This document shows positions 33,846-43,403 of a stretch of 57,785 nt of DNA, piece by piece. This stretch comes from Oscillospiraceae bacterium. Its GTDB lineage: Bacteria; Bacillota; Clostridia; Saccharofermentanales; Saccharofermentanaceae. The DNA lies in NCBI GenBank assembly GCA_902794115.1, contig CADBGD010000002.1, positions 1-57,785 of the forward strand, read 5' to 3'. Both the position numbers and the translations under genes were made by a program. Below the pieces are notes generated by a model. The model did not search any database and had not been told where the DNA came from. It saw only the letters and a program-made list of their open reading frames with translations. Each line of letters opens with the position of its first letter. The first letter of the stretch is position 1.

Positions 33846-34580
33846 TTACTTCTCCTCACGGATCTCTTTCTGTCTCTCTTTCGAAAGACGCAGGATCTCC
33901 TGCATAAACTCGCGGGCATAATTCCCGTAAGACTCCTCTACCGCTTTTTCGGCCGCATCAAGGATCTCCTGTTCCCGTCCCGGCACATACGTTGCCGTTC
34001 CGGACTGAGCCTTGATCTTCGCGATCCGTTCTGAATGCTTCATTCTCCGCTGGAAAAGCACCAGCATCTCCCGGTCGATCTCGTTGATCGCCGCTCTCTC
34101 TTCAGAAAGCGGATCCGTCTCCGAAGAAGTCTCTTCCGGATCATCCGAGAAATAATTCTCCACCAGTTCTTCCATAGCCAGAAGATAACCCTTCACGCCC
34201 ATTCCGCAGAACTGCTTTTTGCAGACAGATTCGATCACAGATGTATTTCGGAAATCTTCTCTGTTGTGAATGTCGGAAAGGTGGACTTCCATGACCGGGA
34301 TCTTAATCAGCTCGATCGCATCCCGGATCGCAATACTATAGTGGGTATACGCGCCGGCATTCATGACGATACCGTCGATCCGGCCCATTGACATATGCAG
34401 TTTTCTGATAATGGCGGATTCCGATTCAGACTGAAAGCATTCCACTTTCACGCCCAGCTCGATGCCCTTGTTCACGCAGGCATTTTCCAGGTCTTTCAAT
34501 GTCCCTCTTCCATAATGCTTGGGATCTCTCTTTCCCAGCATTGAAAGATTCGGTCCGTTTACGATCAGAATGGTCTTCAT
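33846..34580 (-). CDS. Fusion: type II 3-dehydroquinate dehydratase plus chorismate mutase
   Basis: About 244 residues from ATG 34580 (GAGGAG upstream, giving MKTILIVNGPNLSMLG). Residues 1-145 are type II dehydroquinase: NGPNLSMLGKRDP, the NAGAYTHYS active-site block and EVHLSDIHNREDFR. After a Ser/Glu-rich hinge, residues about 165-244 form an all-helical AroQ-class chorismate mutase (INEIDREMLVLFQRRMKHSE, then PGREQEIL). The enzyme would catalyse step 3 of the shikimate route and the first step towards prephenate, directly feeding TyrA from the same operon. The separation of functions by the hinge is clear in the sequence. Confidence 0.9.
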   Translation of the reverse strand: MKTILIVNGPNLSMLGKRDPKHYGRGTLKDLENACVNKGIELGVKVECFQSESESAIIRKLHMSMGRIDGIVMNAGAYTHYSIAIRDAIELIKIPVMEVHLSDIHNREDFRNTSVIESVCKKQFCGMGVKGYLLAMEELVENYFSDDPEETSSETDPLSEERAAINEIDREMLVLFQRRMKHSERIAKIKAQSGTATYVPGREQEILDAAEKAVEESYGNYAREFMQEILRLSKERQKEIREEK

Positions 34581-34584
34581 TCGT

Positions 34585-35661
34585 TTATTCTCCTCTTCCC
34601 AGGAACGCATCCAGCATAGCCAGTGCCAGGCAGCCTTCCGCTACAGGAAGGGCCCGGGGCACAATGCACGCATCGTGGCGCCCGTGGATCGTGATCTTCA
34701 CGTTTTCTTTTGTGTCCAGGTTCACCGTATCCTGCTCCTGCCCGATCGACGGTGTCGGCTTGAAAGCCACCTGTGCAAGGATCGGCATACCATTACTGAT
34801 GCCACCTTCAAATCCGCCGCCATGATTCGTGGTCATGCGAAGCTTTCCGTCCTGGAACATCAGGTGGTCATTATTCTCCGAGCCTCTTCTTGCCGCAACT
34901 TCAAAGCCGCTTCCGAAAGAGACTCCCTTGACTGCCGGAACACCGAACATCAGCTGGGCAAAACTGCTCTCGACAGTATCCCACATCGGCGAGCCGATTC
35001 CTCCGGGGAACCCGGTACCCATCACCTCTACTATACCACCGACAGAATCGTTCTCCAACTTCGCGGCTTCGATTTCTTCCCGCATCCGGTCAGCCACAGC
35101 TGTATTTTCCTGCGGAAAAGCACCTTCCTGGGGGATCACCGGACTGTCTTTTTCTTCCCAGCTGACACCGGAGATCTTTCCGATCCGGATGATATGGCCG
35201 TACACCTCCGCGCCGCAACGGGCGGAAAGCACCTGCTTCGCAACAGCCCCGGCAAAAAGCACCGGTGCCGTCAGTCTTCCGGAGAAATGTCCGCTTCCCC
35301 GGGGATCATTATTCATCTTATAACGAAGGCGGGCAGTATAGTCTGCATGACCGGGACGGGGTGTCACGGTAAATCCGTCGTAATCGGAAGAATGCTGGTT
35401 GGTATTAAGGATCTCCACAGCCATCGGCGTTCCCGTGGTCTTGCCGTTATAGATACCGGACAGGATCGTCGGCAGATCCGACTCTTTTCTCGTGGTCGAA
35501 CCGGATTGGCTTCCCGGCGCACGACGCTGCATTTCCTTGATAAGTTTCGATTCATCAATAGAGATTCCGGACGGCAGTCCGTCGATCAGAACACCGATCG
35601 CGGGGCCGTGCGATTCTCCATACACACTGATTTTCAAGCGGTTACCCCACGTTGATCCCAT
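34585..35661 (-). CDS. aroC: Chorismate synthase
   Basis: 358 residues, the family's usual length. It forms chorismate from EPSP using reduced FMN. Visible are GNRLKISVYGESHGPAIG at the N-terminus, RKESDLPTILSGIYNGKTTG, the HADYTARLRY block, and DPRGSGHFSGRLTAP, all family signatures. ATG 35661 overlaps the end of aroA by 20 bases with AGGAGG inside aroA, so translation is coupled. It ends 4 bases before the dehydratase/mutase fusion. Confidence 0.97.
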   Translation of the reverse strand: MGSTWGNRLKISVYGESHGPAIGVLIDGLPSGISIDESKLIKEMQRRAPGSQSGSTTRKESDLPTILSGIYNGKTTGTPMAVEILNTNQHSSDYDGFTVTPRPGHADYTARLRYKMNNDPRGSGHFSGRLTAPVLFAGAVAKQVLSARCGAEVYGHIIRIGKISGVSWEEKDSPVIPQEGAFPQENTAVADRMREEIEAAKLENDSVGGIVEVMGTGFPGGIGSPMWDTVESSFAQLMFGVPAVKGVSFGSGFEVAARRGSENNDHLMFQDGKLRMTTNHGGGFEGGISNGMPILAQVAFKPTPSIGQEQDTVNLDTKENVKITIHGRHDACIVPRALPVAEGCLALAMLDAFLGRGE

Positions 35662-36940
35662 ATATTCTTCCTCCCAAATTCAGATAATCTTCGAAAAATC
35701 CCGGATAGGATTTCTCCACGGCGACCGGATCCTGGATCGAAATCTTTTCTTTCGCCCCGATAGCCGCGATCGCCGAGGCCATGACCAGCCGGTGATCCTT
35801 ATAGCTGTTTACGGTTCCTCCGGAAAAAACACTGCCGTTTCTGCGGATGCTTTTTCCGCGGATGATCAATCCGTCATCGGTAATAGTGACATCGGCCCCC
35901 AGTACTTTCAGCATATCCGCGGTGGATGCGATACGGTCCGACTCCTTAAGACGCAGCCGCTCACCATGCACGATATGGGTCTCACAGCCTGTCGCCGCTG
36001 CCGCTACCGAGAACACCGGAACCAGATCCGGTACATCCTTGGCATCCATTTCAAATACAGGAAGTGCATTTCCCGAAGAAGACTCTTCCGCCGAAAGAAG
36101 GCCGGCAAGAAGACTTTCGATGGCACGGTCTCCCTGGAATGTCTTTTTCGGAAGCCCTTCCAGCACGACTGCGGCGCCAAGATAATTTCCCACCAGCCAG
36201 AACGCCGCCTGGGAATAATCACATTCCACATCGTACGGGATCTTCCGGGAAGGCCGGGAAAGTCCGGCAAGATAATATCCGTCAGTTTCCTGCGCCACAT
36301 GCACACCGAATTCTTCCATGACCTGACAGGTCATGTCCACATACGGACGGGATTCCAGCTCCGTTGTAAGACGAAGACGGGACGGGCCTTCCAACGCGGA
36401 TAAAGCCATCAGAAGTCCGGAAATATACTGGGAACTGACATTTCCGGGAAGCTCGTATTCACCGGGACGGAGCCGGCCACGGATCTCCAGAGGAAGCGAC
36501 AGCCCGGTCTGGTCGACATAGATCATCTCAGCGCCATTTCCATCGAACACCTTCTCATATTCCCGTACAGGCCGGTTCGGAAGTCTTCCGCTTCCGATAA
36601 AACGGGTATGGATCCCCAGTACCGCCACCAGCGGAATAAGGAAACGCAGTGTCGATCCGGATTCTTTACAGTCGATGATGACCGGTTCGTCCGCCATAGG
36701 TTCCGCCGAAGAAAGCTGTAACAGCGCTGCTTCGGTTGCCCGGATATCATCGGAAACATTCTCTTTCTGGATCTTTGCCAGGGATATATCGCCGCTCAGA
36801 AACGCCATGATCAGCGCCCGGTGAGCCATACTTTTACTCTGCGGGACACGCACGGCGCCCGTCAGTTTCCCCGGCTCGATATCCAGTTTTCCGGCAGAAA
36901 ACAGTGCCGGAATCTGTACCTTTACTTCTTCTTTTCCCAA
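35642..36940 (-). CDS. aroA: 3-phosphoshikimate 1-carboxyvinyltransferase (EPSP synthase)
   Basis: 432 residues. Substrate-binding signatures are seen: VRVPQSKSMAHRALIMAFLSG, CKESGSTLRFLIPL, GRLPNRPVREY, GNVSSQYISGLLMAL, and LRLKESDRIAST with the conserved KDHRLVMA near the end. The start codon is TTG at 36940 with TAAGGAG 5 bases upstream; that site includes the aroB stop, so the two are tightly coupled. The motif carrying GNxxT of glyphosate-sensitive enzymes reads differently, but class and drug sensitivity cannot be settled by eye. Confidence 0.96.
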   Translation of the reverse strand: MGKEEVKVQIPALFSAGKLDIEPGKLTGAVRVPQSKSMAHRALIMAFLSGDISLAKIQKENVSDDIRATEAALLQLSSAEPMADEPVIIDCKESGSTLRFLIPLVAVLGIHTRFIGSGRLPNRPVREYEKVFDGNGAEMIYVDQTGLSLPLEIRGRLRPGEYELPGNVSSQYISGLLMALSALEGPSRLRLTTELESRPYVDMTCQVMEEFGVHVAQETDGYYLAGLSRPSRKIPYDVECDYSQAAFWLVGNYLGAAVVLEGLPKKTFQGDRAIESLLAGLLSAEESSSGNALPVFEMDAKDVPDLVPVFSVAAAATGCETHIVHGERLRLKESDRIASTADMLKVLGADVTITDDGLIIRGKSIRRNGSVFSGGTVNSYKDHRLVMASAIAAIGAKEKISIQDPVAVEKSYPGFFEDYLNLGGRIYGINVG

Positions 36941-36949
36941 AATTACTCC

Positions 36950-37990
36950 TTACAGCAGGTCATGCAGTTCCTGCTCAGACAACGGCCAGGTCTTGGCGTC
37001 GCCGATCTCCTTAATGACGACGTAGTACACCTTGCCATTGAGTTTTTTCTTATCCGAAAGCATGGTCTGGTAAAGATCCTCCACCGGAAGATCGGTAGAA
37101 GTCGGCAGATGCCACTTTTCCAGCACATTCAGAAGACGCTCCTTAATGCCCTTCGGCGTCTCGCCCAGTTTCTCACCAAGCTCCACCGCCTTGACCATAC
37201 CGATGGCCACGGCTTCACCGTGAGTATAGCGGGTATATCCGGATACCTTCTCGATCGCATGTCCCCAGGTATGACCGAAGTTCAGGAGCATTCTCTCGCC
37301 GGTATCGTATTCGTCATTCTGGACCACTGTTGTCTTGATCTTCACGCAGCGGGCCAGCATCCATTCCATATCCGCCTGTCCTTTTTCGATCGCCTCGAAA
37401 AGCATGGCATCGCGGATGCAGCCGTACTTGATGACTTCCGCCATACCTTCCGCCATGCGGGTGCGGGACAGGGACTTCAGAAGACCCGGATCGATCACCA
37501 CCGCATTCGGCTGGTAGAAAGCGCCGACCAGATTCTTTCCGTAGGGCATATCAATACCGGTCTTGCCGCCGATACTGGAGTCGACCTGCGCAAGAAGCGT
37601 TGTCGGCACCTGGATCAGGTGACATCCGCGCATATATGTCGCTGCCGCAAATCCGGTCAGGTCTCCGACCACACCGCCACCCAGGGCGATGACCAGATCG
37701 GAACGGCTCATACCAAACTCATGCATGGCATCGTAGATCGCGAAAAGATTCTTTTCACATTTACTGGACTCCCCGGCGGGAACCGTAAAGGAAGCGACCT
37801 CGAACCCGGAAGCTTTCAGTGACTTTTCCGAAGCATCATAATACAGTCCCTTTACTGTCTCATCAGTAACGATAAACGCCTTTCTGCTCCGGACGGTCTT
37901 CGCCGCCACTTCACCCAGCTGCGCAAGCGCACCGGTGCGGATCAGGATCGGGTATTTTCCATGATTGGTATTGGCCATAATTTCCGGCAT
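36950..37990 (-). CDS. aroB: 3-dehydroquinate synthase
   Basis: 346 residues. NAD-binding GGGVVGDLTGFAAATYMRG, the lysine-bearing QVDSSIGGKTGID, and the zinc ligands in LNFGHTWGHAIE and GEAVAIGM are all present. It cyclises DAHP to dehydroquinate, the second step of the pathway. It begins 66 bases after the aroE/aroK fusion, the largest gap in the operon, and overlaps the aroA ribosome site at its stop codon. A DAHP synthase gene is not in the window. Confidence 0.97.
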   Translation of the reverse strand: MPEIMANTNHGKYPILIRTGALAQLGEVAAKTVRSRKAFIVTDETVKGLYYDASEKSLKASGFEVASFTVPAGESSKCEKNLFAIYDAMHEFGMSRSDLVIALGGGVVGDLTGFAAATYMRGCHLIQVPTTLLAQVDSSIGGKTGIDMPYGKNLVGAFYQPNAVVIDPGLLKSLSRTRMAEGMAEVIKYGCIRDAMLFEAIEKGQADMEWMLARCVKIKTTVVQNDEYDTGERMLLNFGHTWGHAIEKVSGYTRYTHGEAVAIGMVKAVELGEKLGETPKGIKERLLNVLEKWHLPTSTDLPVEDLYQTMLSDKKKLNGKVYYVVIKEIGDAKTWPLSEQELHDLL

Positions 37991-38056
37991 AGTATGTACC
38001 TCTCTTCTTCTGTCCGGGCGCCGTTTTCCGACACGCGGACGGTTTCTATTATTGTA

Positions 38057-39400
38057 TCACGGCAGGAGAAGATTCTTCACCCTGTCAAACACTACATCCT
38101 TCTCTTCAGAAGCAGGAAGAATCACATCAGATCCTGCCTCGTAAGAAGCTTTGCGGGAAGAAAGACGTTCCTCCATCTGCTTTCTGGCCGCATCCTTATC
38201 TTTTGCCTGAAGAAGCGGCCGGCTGGTATCGTCTTTTACCCGTTCCCAGATCGTATCCGGATCCACATCCAGATACATCACCATCGAGTGGCTTTCCGAA
38301 AGGACCTTCCGGTTCTGTTCCTGTGTCAGCACACCGCCTCCCAGGGAGATCACCGCCGAGCCCGGCTGGGAAAGCACCATCTTCAGCACATCGTGTTCCA
38401 TGCGCCGGAAGGTCTCCTCGCCGTCCTTTTTAAAGATCTCGGTGATTGGGCAGCCTGCGATCTGTACGATTTTTTCGTCCAGGTCGATAAACGGGATCGA
38501 AAGTTCCTCTGCCGTCATGCGGCCGATGGTGGTCTTTCCGGCACCCATAAAGCCGGTAAATACCAGTTTCATCGGGCTCTTTTCCCAAAGCTTTTTCCGC
38601 AGATCCGGAAGGATCCCGGAAAGTCTTTCCTCATCAAAACGGGCATCCGGCGCCCAGATCTTCTCCGCCGCAATCGCCTGATGCAAAAGCATCTTCAGAC
38701 CGGATACCGCGTAGTTTCCCTTTGCACGGACCTGCATGCAGGTCTTCGTCGGGCAGGGATTATAGACAGTATCGAAGAAAGTGCCACCATCTTTAAGCAA
38801 ATCCAGATGGGGCGCAGTTCCATGCACATTGGGCCACATGCCACAGGGTGTGCCGTTTAATACTGTGTCAAATGCACTGTCACCGCTCATTTCTTTGTCA
38901 TCGTCAGAGATCACACGGACCTTTTTAAAACCCTTCGCCTTACACTCCTCCACCAGCGCCAGTGCTTTTTCCGGAGAACGGGCCCAAATCGAAAGATCGC
39001 CGCCGGCCTTTAAGGTCTCCACCGCCATCATGCGGGCGACGCCGCCGGCGCCGAGAAGAAGGACTTTCCGGTCAAGCGGGATCCCGCAGGAAAGGAATCC
39101 GTCCACATCGGTGTTATAGCCGACCTTTCCGCACACGGTATTGGCCGCGCCGTATTCTTTTACCATCGGCGCCACTTCGGAAAGAAACGGAAGGATCGCC
39201 ACTTTATGCGGGATCGTGACATTAAAACCCGTCAGTTCCTTCATCAGGATCGGAGCGTATTTCGGAAGTTCTTCCGGAGAAATCTCATAAAGCTCATAGC
39301 GGCCGGAAATGCCACTGGCCTCCATGATGCGCTCATGAATATAAGGAGAAAGAGAATGTCCCAGAGGACATCCGATGAGACCTGCTTTAATCACACTCAT
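38057..39400 (-). CDS. Fusion: shikimate dehydrogenase plus shikimate kinase
   Basis: 447 residues. The first about 275 are shikimate dehydrogenase: IGCPLGHSLSPYIHERIM for shikimate binding, FNVTIPHKVA with the catalytic Lys, LLGAGGVARMMAVE for NADPH, and GLKMLLHQAI at the end. A second methionine (about 277) opens a complete shikimate kinase: VFTGFMGAGKTTIG (P-loop), FIDLDEKI, GEETFRRME and ISLGGGVL. The fusion joins steps 4 and 5 of the route in one chain. Its ATG overlaps the tyrA end by 14 bases. The kinase half may also start on its own at the internal ATG, but no ribosome site was seen there. Confidence 0.95.
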   Translation of the reverse strand: MSVIKAGLIGCPLGHSLSPYIHERIMEASGISGRYELYEISPEELPKYAPILMKELTGFNVTIPHKVAILPFLSEVAPMVKEYGAANTVCGKVGYNTDVDGFLSCGIPLDRKVLLLGAGGVARMMAVETLKAGGDLSIWARSPEKALALVEECKAKGFKKVRVISDDDKEMSGDSAFDTVLNGTPCGMWPNVHGTAPHLDLLKDGGTFFDTVYNPCPTKTCMQVRAKGNYAVSGLKMLLHQAIAAEKIWAPDARFDEERLSGILPDLRKKLWEKSPMKLVFTGFMGAGKTTIGRMTAEELSIPFIDLDEKIVQIAGCPITEIFKKDGEETFRRMEHDVLKMVLSQPGSAVISLGGGVLTQEQNRKVLSESHSMVMYLDVDPDTIWERVKDDTSRPLLQAKDKDAARKQMEERLSSRKASYEAGSDVILPASEEKDVVFDRVKNLLLP

Positions 39401-40481
39401 AGCCGGCCTCCTTCAAAAGTGCATAGGCTTCCACCGCTTCCTTGGTGGTACCCAGAAGCAGGCTCACCTGGCCGCCTTCGTAAGTACGGAAGTTGCGGAT
39501 ATTGATATTACGGATATTGATATTGCCTTTACCCAGGATCGAAGTGATCCGGGCAAGTTCACCCGGCTTATCGTCCACATACACATGCAGAAGCGAAGAT
39601 GCCTCCAGCGCTCCGCGGAGATCGCTGTCCAGGTGGTTCCGGTAGAAGGAGCCCTGGGCAAAAAGGCTTCGCACCTCAGAAGTGTGATCCATAGCCAGTT
39701 CCTCCCTCCAGCGTGAAAGGAGTGCAATATATTCATCCATGATGGGAACCAGGGCTTCCCTGGAATTCTTCGTAATGCCTGCCCACAGATCCGGATCGGA
39801 AGAAGCGATACGTGTAATATCCCGGAAACCGCCCGCCGCCATACGGCTTAACGCGCCGTCATCCTTCTGGGCAAGAAGCAGCGAAAGGCTGCTGGCCACC
39901 ACGTGGGGAAGGTGCGATACCGCCGCCACACGCTTATCATGAAGTTCCGCCGACATACACATCGGGATCGCCCCGATCATGCGGATCAGGCTTTCCATAT
40001 CTTTCATCGTCTTCACGTGGATAGTGGAATTTTCCTGAAGACATAACACATACAGTGCATTTTCAAAAAGAGAACCGCTGCTGCAGGAATAACCGTGGCG
40101 CTCTGAACCGGCCATCGGGTGACCGCCGATGAAATTCGGAAGCTTTACCGCTTCCATCACCGGCCCCTTGACCGAGCCCACATCCGTAATAATGCCGATA
40201 TCCATCGCGCCCAGTTTGGGAGCCATTTCCTTGATCGCATCTACAGGCGCGCAAAGGATGACCAGATCGCTCCCGTTCAGGATCGAAAGGTCATCCTTGG
40301 AAAATGCACTGATCACGCCTTCTTGGGTCGCCAGTTCACCGGCTTTTTCATCAGGGTCGACGGCCACGATCGTCTCGACCGGAGTCCGCTCATGGATCGC
40401 CTTCGCCAGAGATCCGCCGATCAGTCCCAGACCGACGATTCCGACTTTGTGGATACCCAGGGAAGCTGTATCTTGTGTCAT
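39387..40481 (-). CDS. tyrA: Prephenate dehydrogenase with ACT domain
   Basis: 364 residues. A Rossmann domain starts at residue 13 (VGLGLIGGSLAKAI). GGHPMAGSERHGY and DKRVAAVSHLPHVVASSL are prephenate-site motifs (the second holds the catalytic His region). A C-terminal ACT domain (about 293-364) has the usual YVDDKPGELARITSILG core, with a doubled IRNINIRN stretch, suggesting tyrosine feedback. It is the first gene of the aromatic operon, with an extended -10 promoter about 30 bases upstream. Confidence 0.95.
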   Translation of the reverse strand: MTQDTASLGIHKVGIVGLGLIGGSLAKAIHERTPVETIVAVDPDEKAGELATQEGVISAFSKDDLSILNGSDLVILCAPVDAIKEMAPKLGAMDIGIITDVGSVKGPVMEAVKLPNFIGGHPMAGSERHGYSCSSGSLFENALYVLCLQENSTIHVKTMKDMESLIRMIGAIPMCMSAELHDKRVAAVSHLPHVVASSLSLLLAQKDDGALSRMAAGGFRDITRIASSDPDLWAGITKNSREALVPIMDEYIALLSRWREELAMDHTSEVRSLFAQGSFYRNHLDSDLRGALEASSLLHVYVDDKPGELARITSILGKGNINIRNINIRNFRTYEGGQVSLLLGTTKEAVEAYALLKEAGYECD

Positions 40482-40512
40482 TCGTTTTTACCTCTCTTTT
40501 TCGAGTAGGTCT

Positions 40513-40521
40513 ATTATAGCA
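40513..40521 (-). promoter_or_regulatory. Extended -10 promoter of the aromatic operon
   Basis: TGC followed by TATAAT on the minus strand (40521-40513), 32 bases before tyrA. A -35 box is not recognisable at 17 bases. The leader is too short for a T-box or long attenuator. Confidence 0.6.
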
Positions 40522-40564
40522 CGAAGGCGCCTTCCCGCATATCTTTCAAAGCTTTGCCCGAAGA

Positions 40565-41236
40565 TCATCCACGTTCCTCAAAATCCGCGTCGATCTCCGC
40601 TCTCCAGGCCGAGTCCATTTTTCCTTTTTTTCTCACGCTCCCGATGGCCTGGCAGAGGCCCGCAAAATTCAATGCCGTGCCCTTGGCATCGCAGTGGTAA
40701 TTCACCGCCCGCTCCTCGCTGATTCCGAAGCTTCTGGCTGTTTCCACCGCATCGATATTTGCGCCGAGGAACAAAAATTCCCATCCGTCTTCTTTCTTCT
40801 GCTCGATCATTTTCTTGACCTTCCCGGAAGAGTATTCCCGGCTGCTGTTTTCCATTCCATCTGTGGTGATCACAAAGATCGTGTGGGCCGGCACATCCTC
40901 TTTCCGCACATACTTATGGATATTGCTGATATGGGATACGGTCGAGCCAATGGCATCCAGAAGAGCGGTGCTGCCGCGGACGAAATACTCTTTGTCCGTC
41001 ATGTCAGAGATCTCAGAAAGCGGGATCCGGTCATGAAGCGTTTCCACCTTCGAATCAAAAAGCACTGTGGTGACGTAGCATTCGCCCGCTTCTTTCTTCT
41101 GCTTCTGGATCATGGAATTGAATCCACCGATGGTATCGCTTTCCAGTCCGCCCATGGAACCGCTTCTATCGAGAATAAATACGATCTCGGTGATGTTGTT
41201 TCTCAGTTCTTTCTTTTCGGTATTCTTCTTTGTCAT
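40565..41236 (-). CDS. Cytoplasmic von Willebrand factor A domain protein
   Basis: 223 residues, almost entirely one VWA domain. The metal site (MIDAS) is intact: DRSGS (23-27), the Thr in RGSTALLDAIG, and Asp in ITTDGMEN. No signal peptide or membrane helix is present, so it is cytoplasmic. Such proteins often bind partner ATPases or tellurium-resistance-like complexes, but no partner gene is adjacent. It stands alone between the aromatic operon and pgk-tpi. Confidence 0.85.
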   Translation of the reverse strand: MTKKNTEKKELRNNITEIVFILDRSGSMGGLESDTIGGFNSMIQKQKKEAGECYVTTVLFDSKVETLHDRIPLSEISDMTDKEYFVRGSTALLDAIGSTVSHISNIHKYVRKEDVPAHTIFVITTDGMENSSREYSSGKVKKMIEQKKEDGWEFLFLGANIDAVETARSFGISEERAVNYHCDAKGTALNFAGLCQAIGSVRKKGKMDSAWRAEIDADFEERG

Positions 41237-41342
41237 GGTCTTTTCCTCCTTTTGGGGAACCGGATATCTTTATTTTCCGGTTTGGCCTTTCGGCCGTGTT
41301 TCTTTCTTATGAGTCCATTAAACAGGAAAAGCCTTTCGAAAA

Positions 41343-41396
41343 GGTCGCCTCACAGGCGACAAAAAAAGGCCCGTCTTCTTTCGAAGACGGGTCTTT
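41343..41396 (-). terminator. Tandem terminators after pgk-tpi
   Basis: Stem 41383-41393 with 41368-41378 followed on the minus strand by seven T (41367-41361), then a second 7-bp stem (41354-41360 with 41344-41350) and four T. Two hairpins in a row fit a very highly expressed gene. Confidence 0.9.
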
Positions 41397-41429
41397 GTAA
41401 ATCATGTAATTCTACGCTTCTTATTAAGA

Positions 41430-43316
41430 TTACTTAGCAGCGTTGCAGATCACGGAGAAGTCCTGAGCCTTCAGGGAAGCACCACCGACGAGACCGCCGT
41501 TGATGTCGGCCTGGGCAAAGAGACCAGCAGCATTACCCGCGTTGCAGGATCCGCCATACTGGATGGTGATCGCCTCAGCGCACTTCTCGCAGTAGAGCTC
41601 AGCGATGACGCCACGGATGAACTTGCAAACTTCCTCAGCCTGCTCGTCTGTAGCTGTCTTACCAGTTCCAATAGCCCAGATCGGCTCATAAGCGATAGTG
41701 ATCTGGCAGAGCTTGTCAGCCGGGATATCCTTGAAAGCGCCAACGATCTGACCCTTGATCCAGTCAAATGTCTCGCCTGCCTCACGCTGAGCCAGGGACT
41801 CACCGCAGCAGATGATCGGCTTCACGCCGTACTTCAGAAGAGCCAGAGCCTTCTTGTTCACTGTCTCGTCTGTCTCAGCGTTGTACTCACGACGCTCGGA
41901 GTGACCGATGATGCAGTAGGTAACGCCCATCTTAGCCAGCCACAGCGGGGAGATCTCGCCTGTGAAAGCACCCTTCTCTTCGAAGTGGCAGTTCTGAGCA
42001 GCGATCTTGATGTTGGTATAAGCTGTAGCCTCAACAGCAGCAGCCAGAGCTGTAGCCGGGACGCCGAGAGCGATTTTCGCTGTAGCATCCTTAACGAGCG
42101 GCTTCAGTTCTTCGATGAGCTTAACAGCATCCGCCGGGATACCGCAGTTCATCTTCCAGTTACCGGCAGCAAATGTTCTGCCGATCTCCTTATCGTTCAG
42201 GCAATCGATACCCGGGAGTACCTTACCTTCGATGAACTCGAGGGAAGCACCACCACCTGTGGAGATGTGGGTTACCTTATCAGCGAAGCCGAGCTTCTCG
42301 ATAGCAGCTGCGGAGTCACCACCACCGATGATGGAGATAGCATCAGACTCAGCGATAGCCTGAGCAAGAGCCTTAGTACCAACAGCAAACTTTTCGAACT
42401 CGAATACGCCGGCAGGACCATTCCAGATAACGGTCTTGGCATTCTTGATCTCGTTGGAGAACTTCTCGATGGTCTTCGGACCGATGTCGAGGCCTTCCCA
42501 TCCATCCGGGATCTCCATGGTCGGAACGACCTGGGAATTTGCATCTGCAGCAAATGCATCAGCAACAACTGTATCTTCCGGCAGCAGGAGCTTTACGCCC
42601 TTCTCCTCAGCCTTAGCCAGGAGTTCTTTTGCCAGATCTACCTTATCTGCTTCGAACAGGGAGTTACCGATCGTACCGCCCTGAGCAGCGATGAAGGTGT
42701 AAGCCATACCACCACCGATGATGATGGTGTCAGCCTTATCCATCAGGTTTGTGATAACGCCGATCTTATCGGAAACCTTCGCACCACCGAGGATCGCAAC
42801 GAACGGACGTGCCGGATTTGCCAGAGCACCACCGATGAACTTGATCTCCTTCTCGATGAGGTAACCGGAAGCAGACGGCAGGAAGTTAGCCAGACCAGCG
42901 GTAGAAGCGTGAGCACGGTGAGCTGTACCGAAAGCATCGTTTACATACAGATCAGCCATGGAAGCCAGTTCAGCAGCGAACTTCGGATCATTCTTTGTCT
43001 CTTCCTTATGGAAACGGACGTTCTCCAGCATCAGGATCTCGCCTTCCTTAAGAGCAGCAGCCTTTGCCTTTGCATCTTCACCGATGACATCAGCAGCCAG
43101 AGTAACCGGCTTACCGATCAGTTCAGCCAGACGGTCAGCAGCAGGCTTCATGGAGAATGCCGGCTCCGGTCCGTTCTTCGGACGACCCAGGTGGGAAACC
43201 AGGATCACCTTTGCGTTATTATCTACGAGATACTTGATCGTCGGGAGAGCTCCCTTGATTCTCTTATCGTCTGTAATTTCACCTGTCTTCTTATCGAGCG
43301 GTACGTTAAAGTCCAC
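41430..43316 (-). CDS. Phosphoglycerate kinase-triosephosphate isomerase fusion, 5' end disrupted
   Basis: The open frame gives 628 residues from GTG 43316. Residues 1-378 are phosphoglycerate kinase (DFNVPL, HLGRP, the GGAKVSDKI and GGGDSAAA blocks). Residues 381-628 are triosephosphate isomerase with Lys388 (NWKMN), His472 (IIGHSERR) and Glu544 ([12 protein letters not shown]). Such a fusion is known from Thermotoga. The first 22 codons lie upstream (43370-43435) and are separated by a 53-bp insertion that adds a stop codon and shifts the frame. GTG 43316 has no ribosome site. The product would lack the first strand of the kinase. Codon bias is strong. Confidence 0.9.
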   Translation of the reverse strand: MDFNVPLDKKTGEITDDKRIKGALPTIKYLVDNNAKVILVSHLGRPKNGPEPAFSMKPAADRLAELIGKPVTLAADVIGEDAKAKAAALKEGEILMLENVRFHKEETKNDPKFAAELASMADLYVNDAFGTAHRAHASTAGLANFLPSASGYLIEKEIKFIGGALANPARPFVAILGGAKVSDKIGVITNLMDKADTIIIGGGMAYTFIAAQGGTIGNSLFEADKVDLAKELLAKAEEKGVKLLLPEDTVVADAFAADANSQVVPTMEIPDGWEGLDIGPKTIEKFSNEIKNAKTVIWNGPAGVFEFEKFAVGTKALAQAIAESDAISIIGGGDSAAAIEKLGFADKVTHISTGGGASLEFIEGKVLPGIDCLNDKEIGRTFAAGNWKMNCGIPADAVKLIEELKPLVKDATAKIALGVPATALAAAVEATAYTNIKIAAQNCHFEEKGAFTGEISPLWLAKMGVTYCIIGHSERREYNAETDETVNKKALALLKYGVKPIICCGESLAQREAGETFDWIKGQIVGAFKDIPADKLCQITIAYEPIWAIGTGKTATDEQAEEVCKFIRGVIAELYCEKCAEAITIQYGGSCNAGNAAGLFAQADINGGLVGGASLKAQDFSVICNAAK

Positions 43317-43403
43317 ACGAACGATGACTCTTTTGCCGGAAACATTTAAGAGTCATCGTTCGTGTGGACTTAAACGATGACTCTTTTGCCGGAAACATTT
43401 AAG
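43309..43403. repeat. 53-bp duplication with a perfect 24-bp hairpin inside pgk
   Basis: A 30-base direct repeat (43321-43350 and 43374-43403) is separated by 23 bases. That spacer is the reverse complement of the flank, so 43309-43332 and 43348-43371 form a perfect 24-bp inverted repeat with a 15-base loop. Deleting 53 bases restores an unbroken pgk start. The pattern fits a template-switch or fold-back event, in the genome or in the assembly. Confidence 0.95.

Noticed and set aside
41901..43349. 482-codon plus-strand frame opposite pgk-tpi
   Set aside because: Antisense shadow of a strongly codon-biased gene with all catalytic residues visible on the minus strand.
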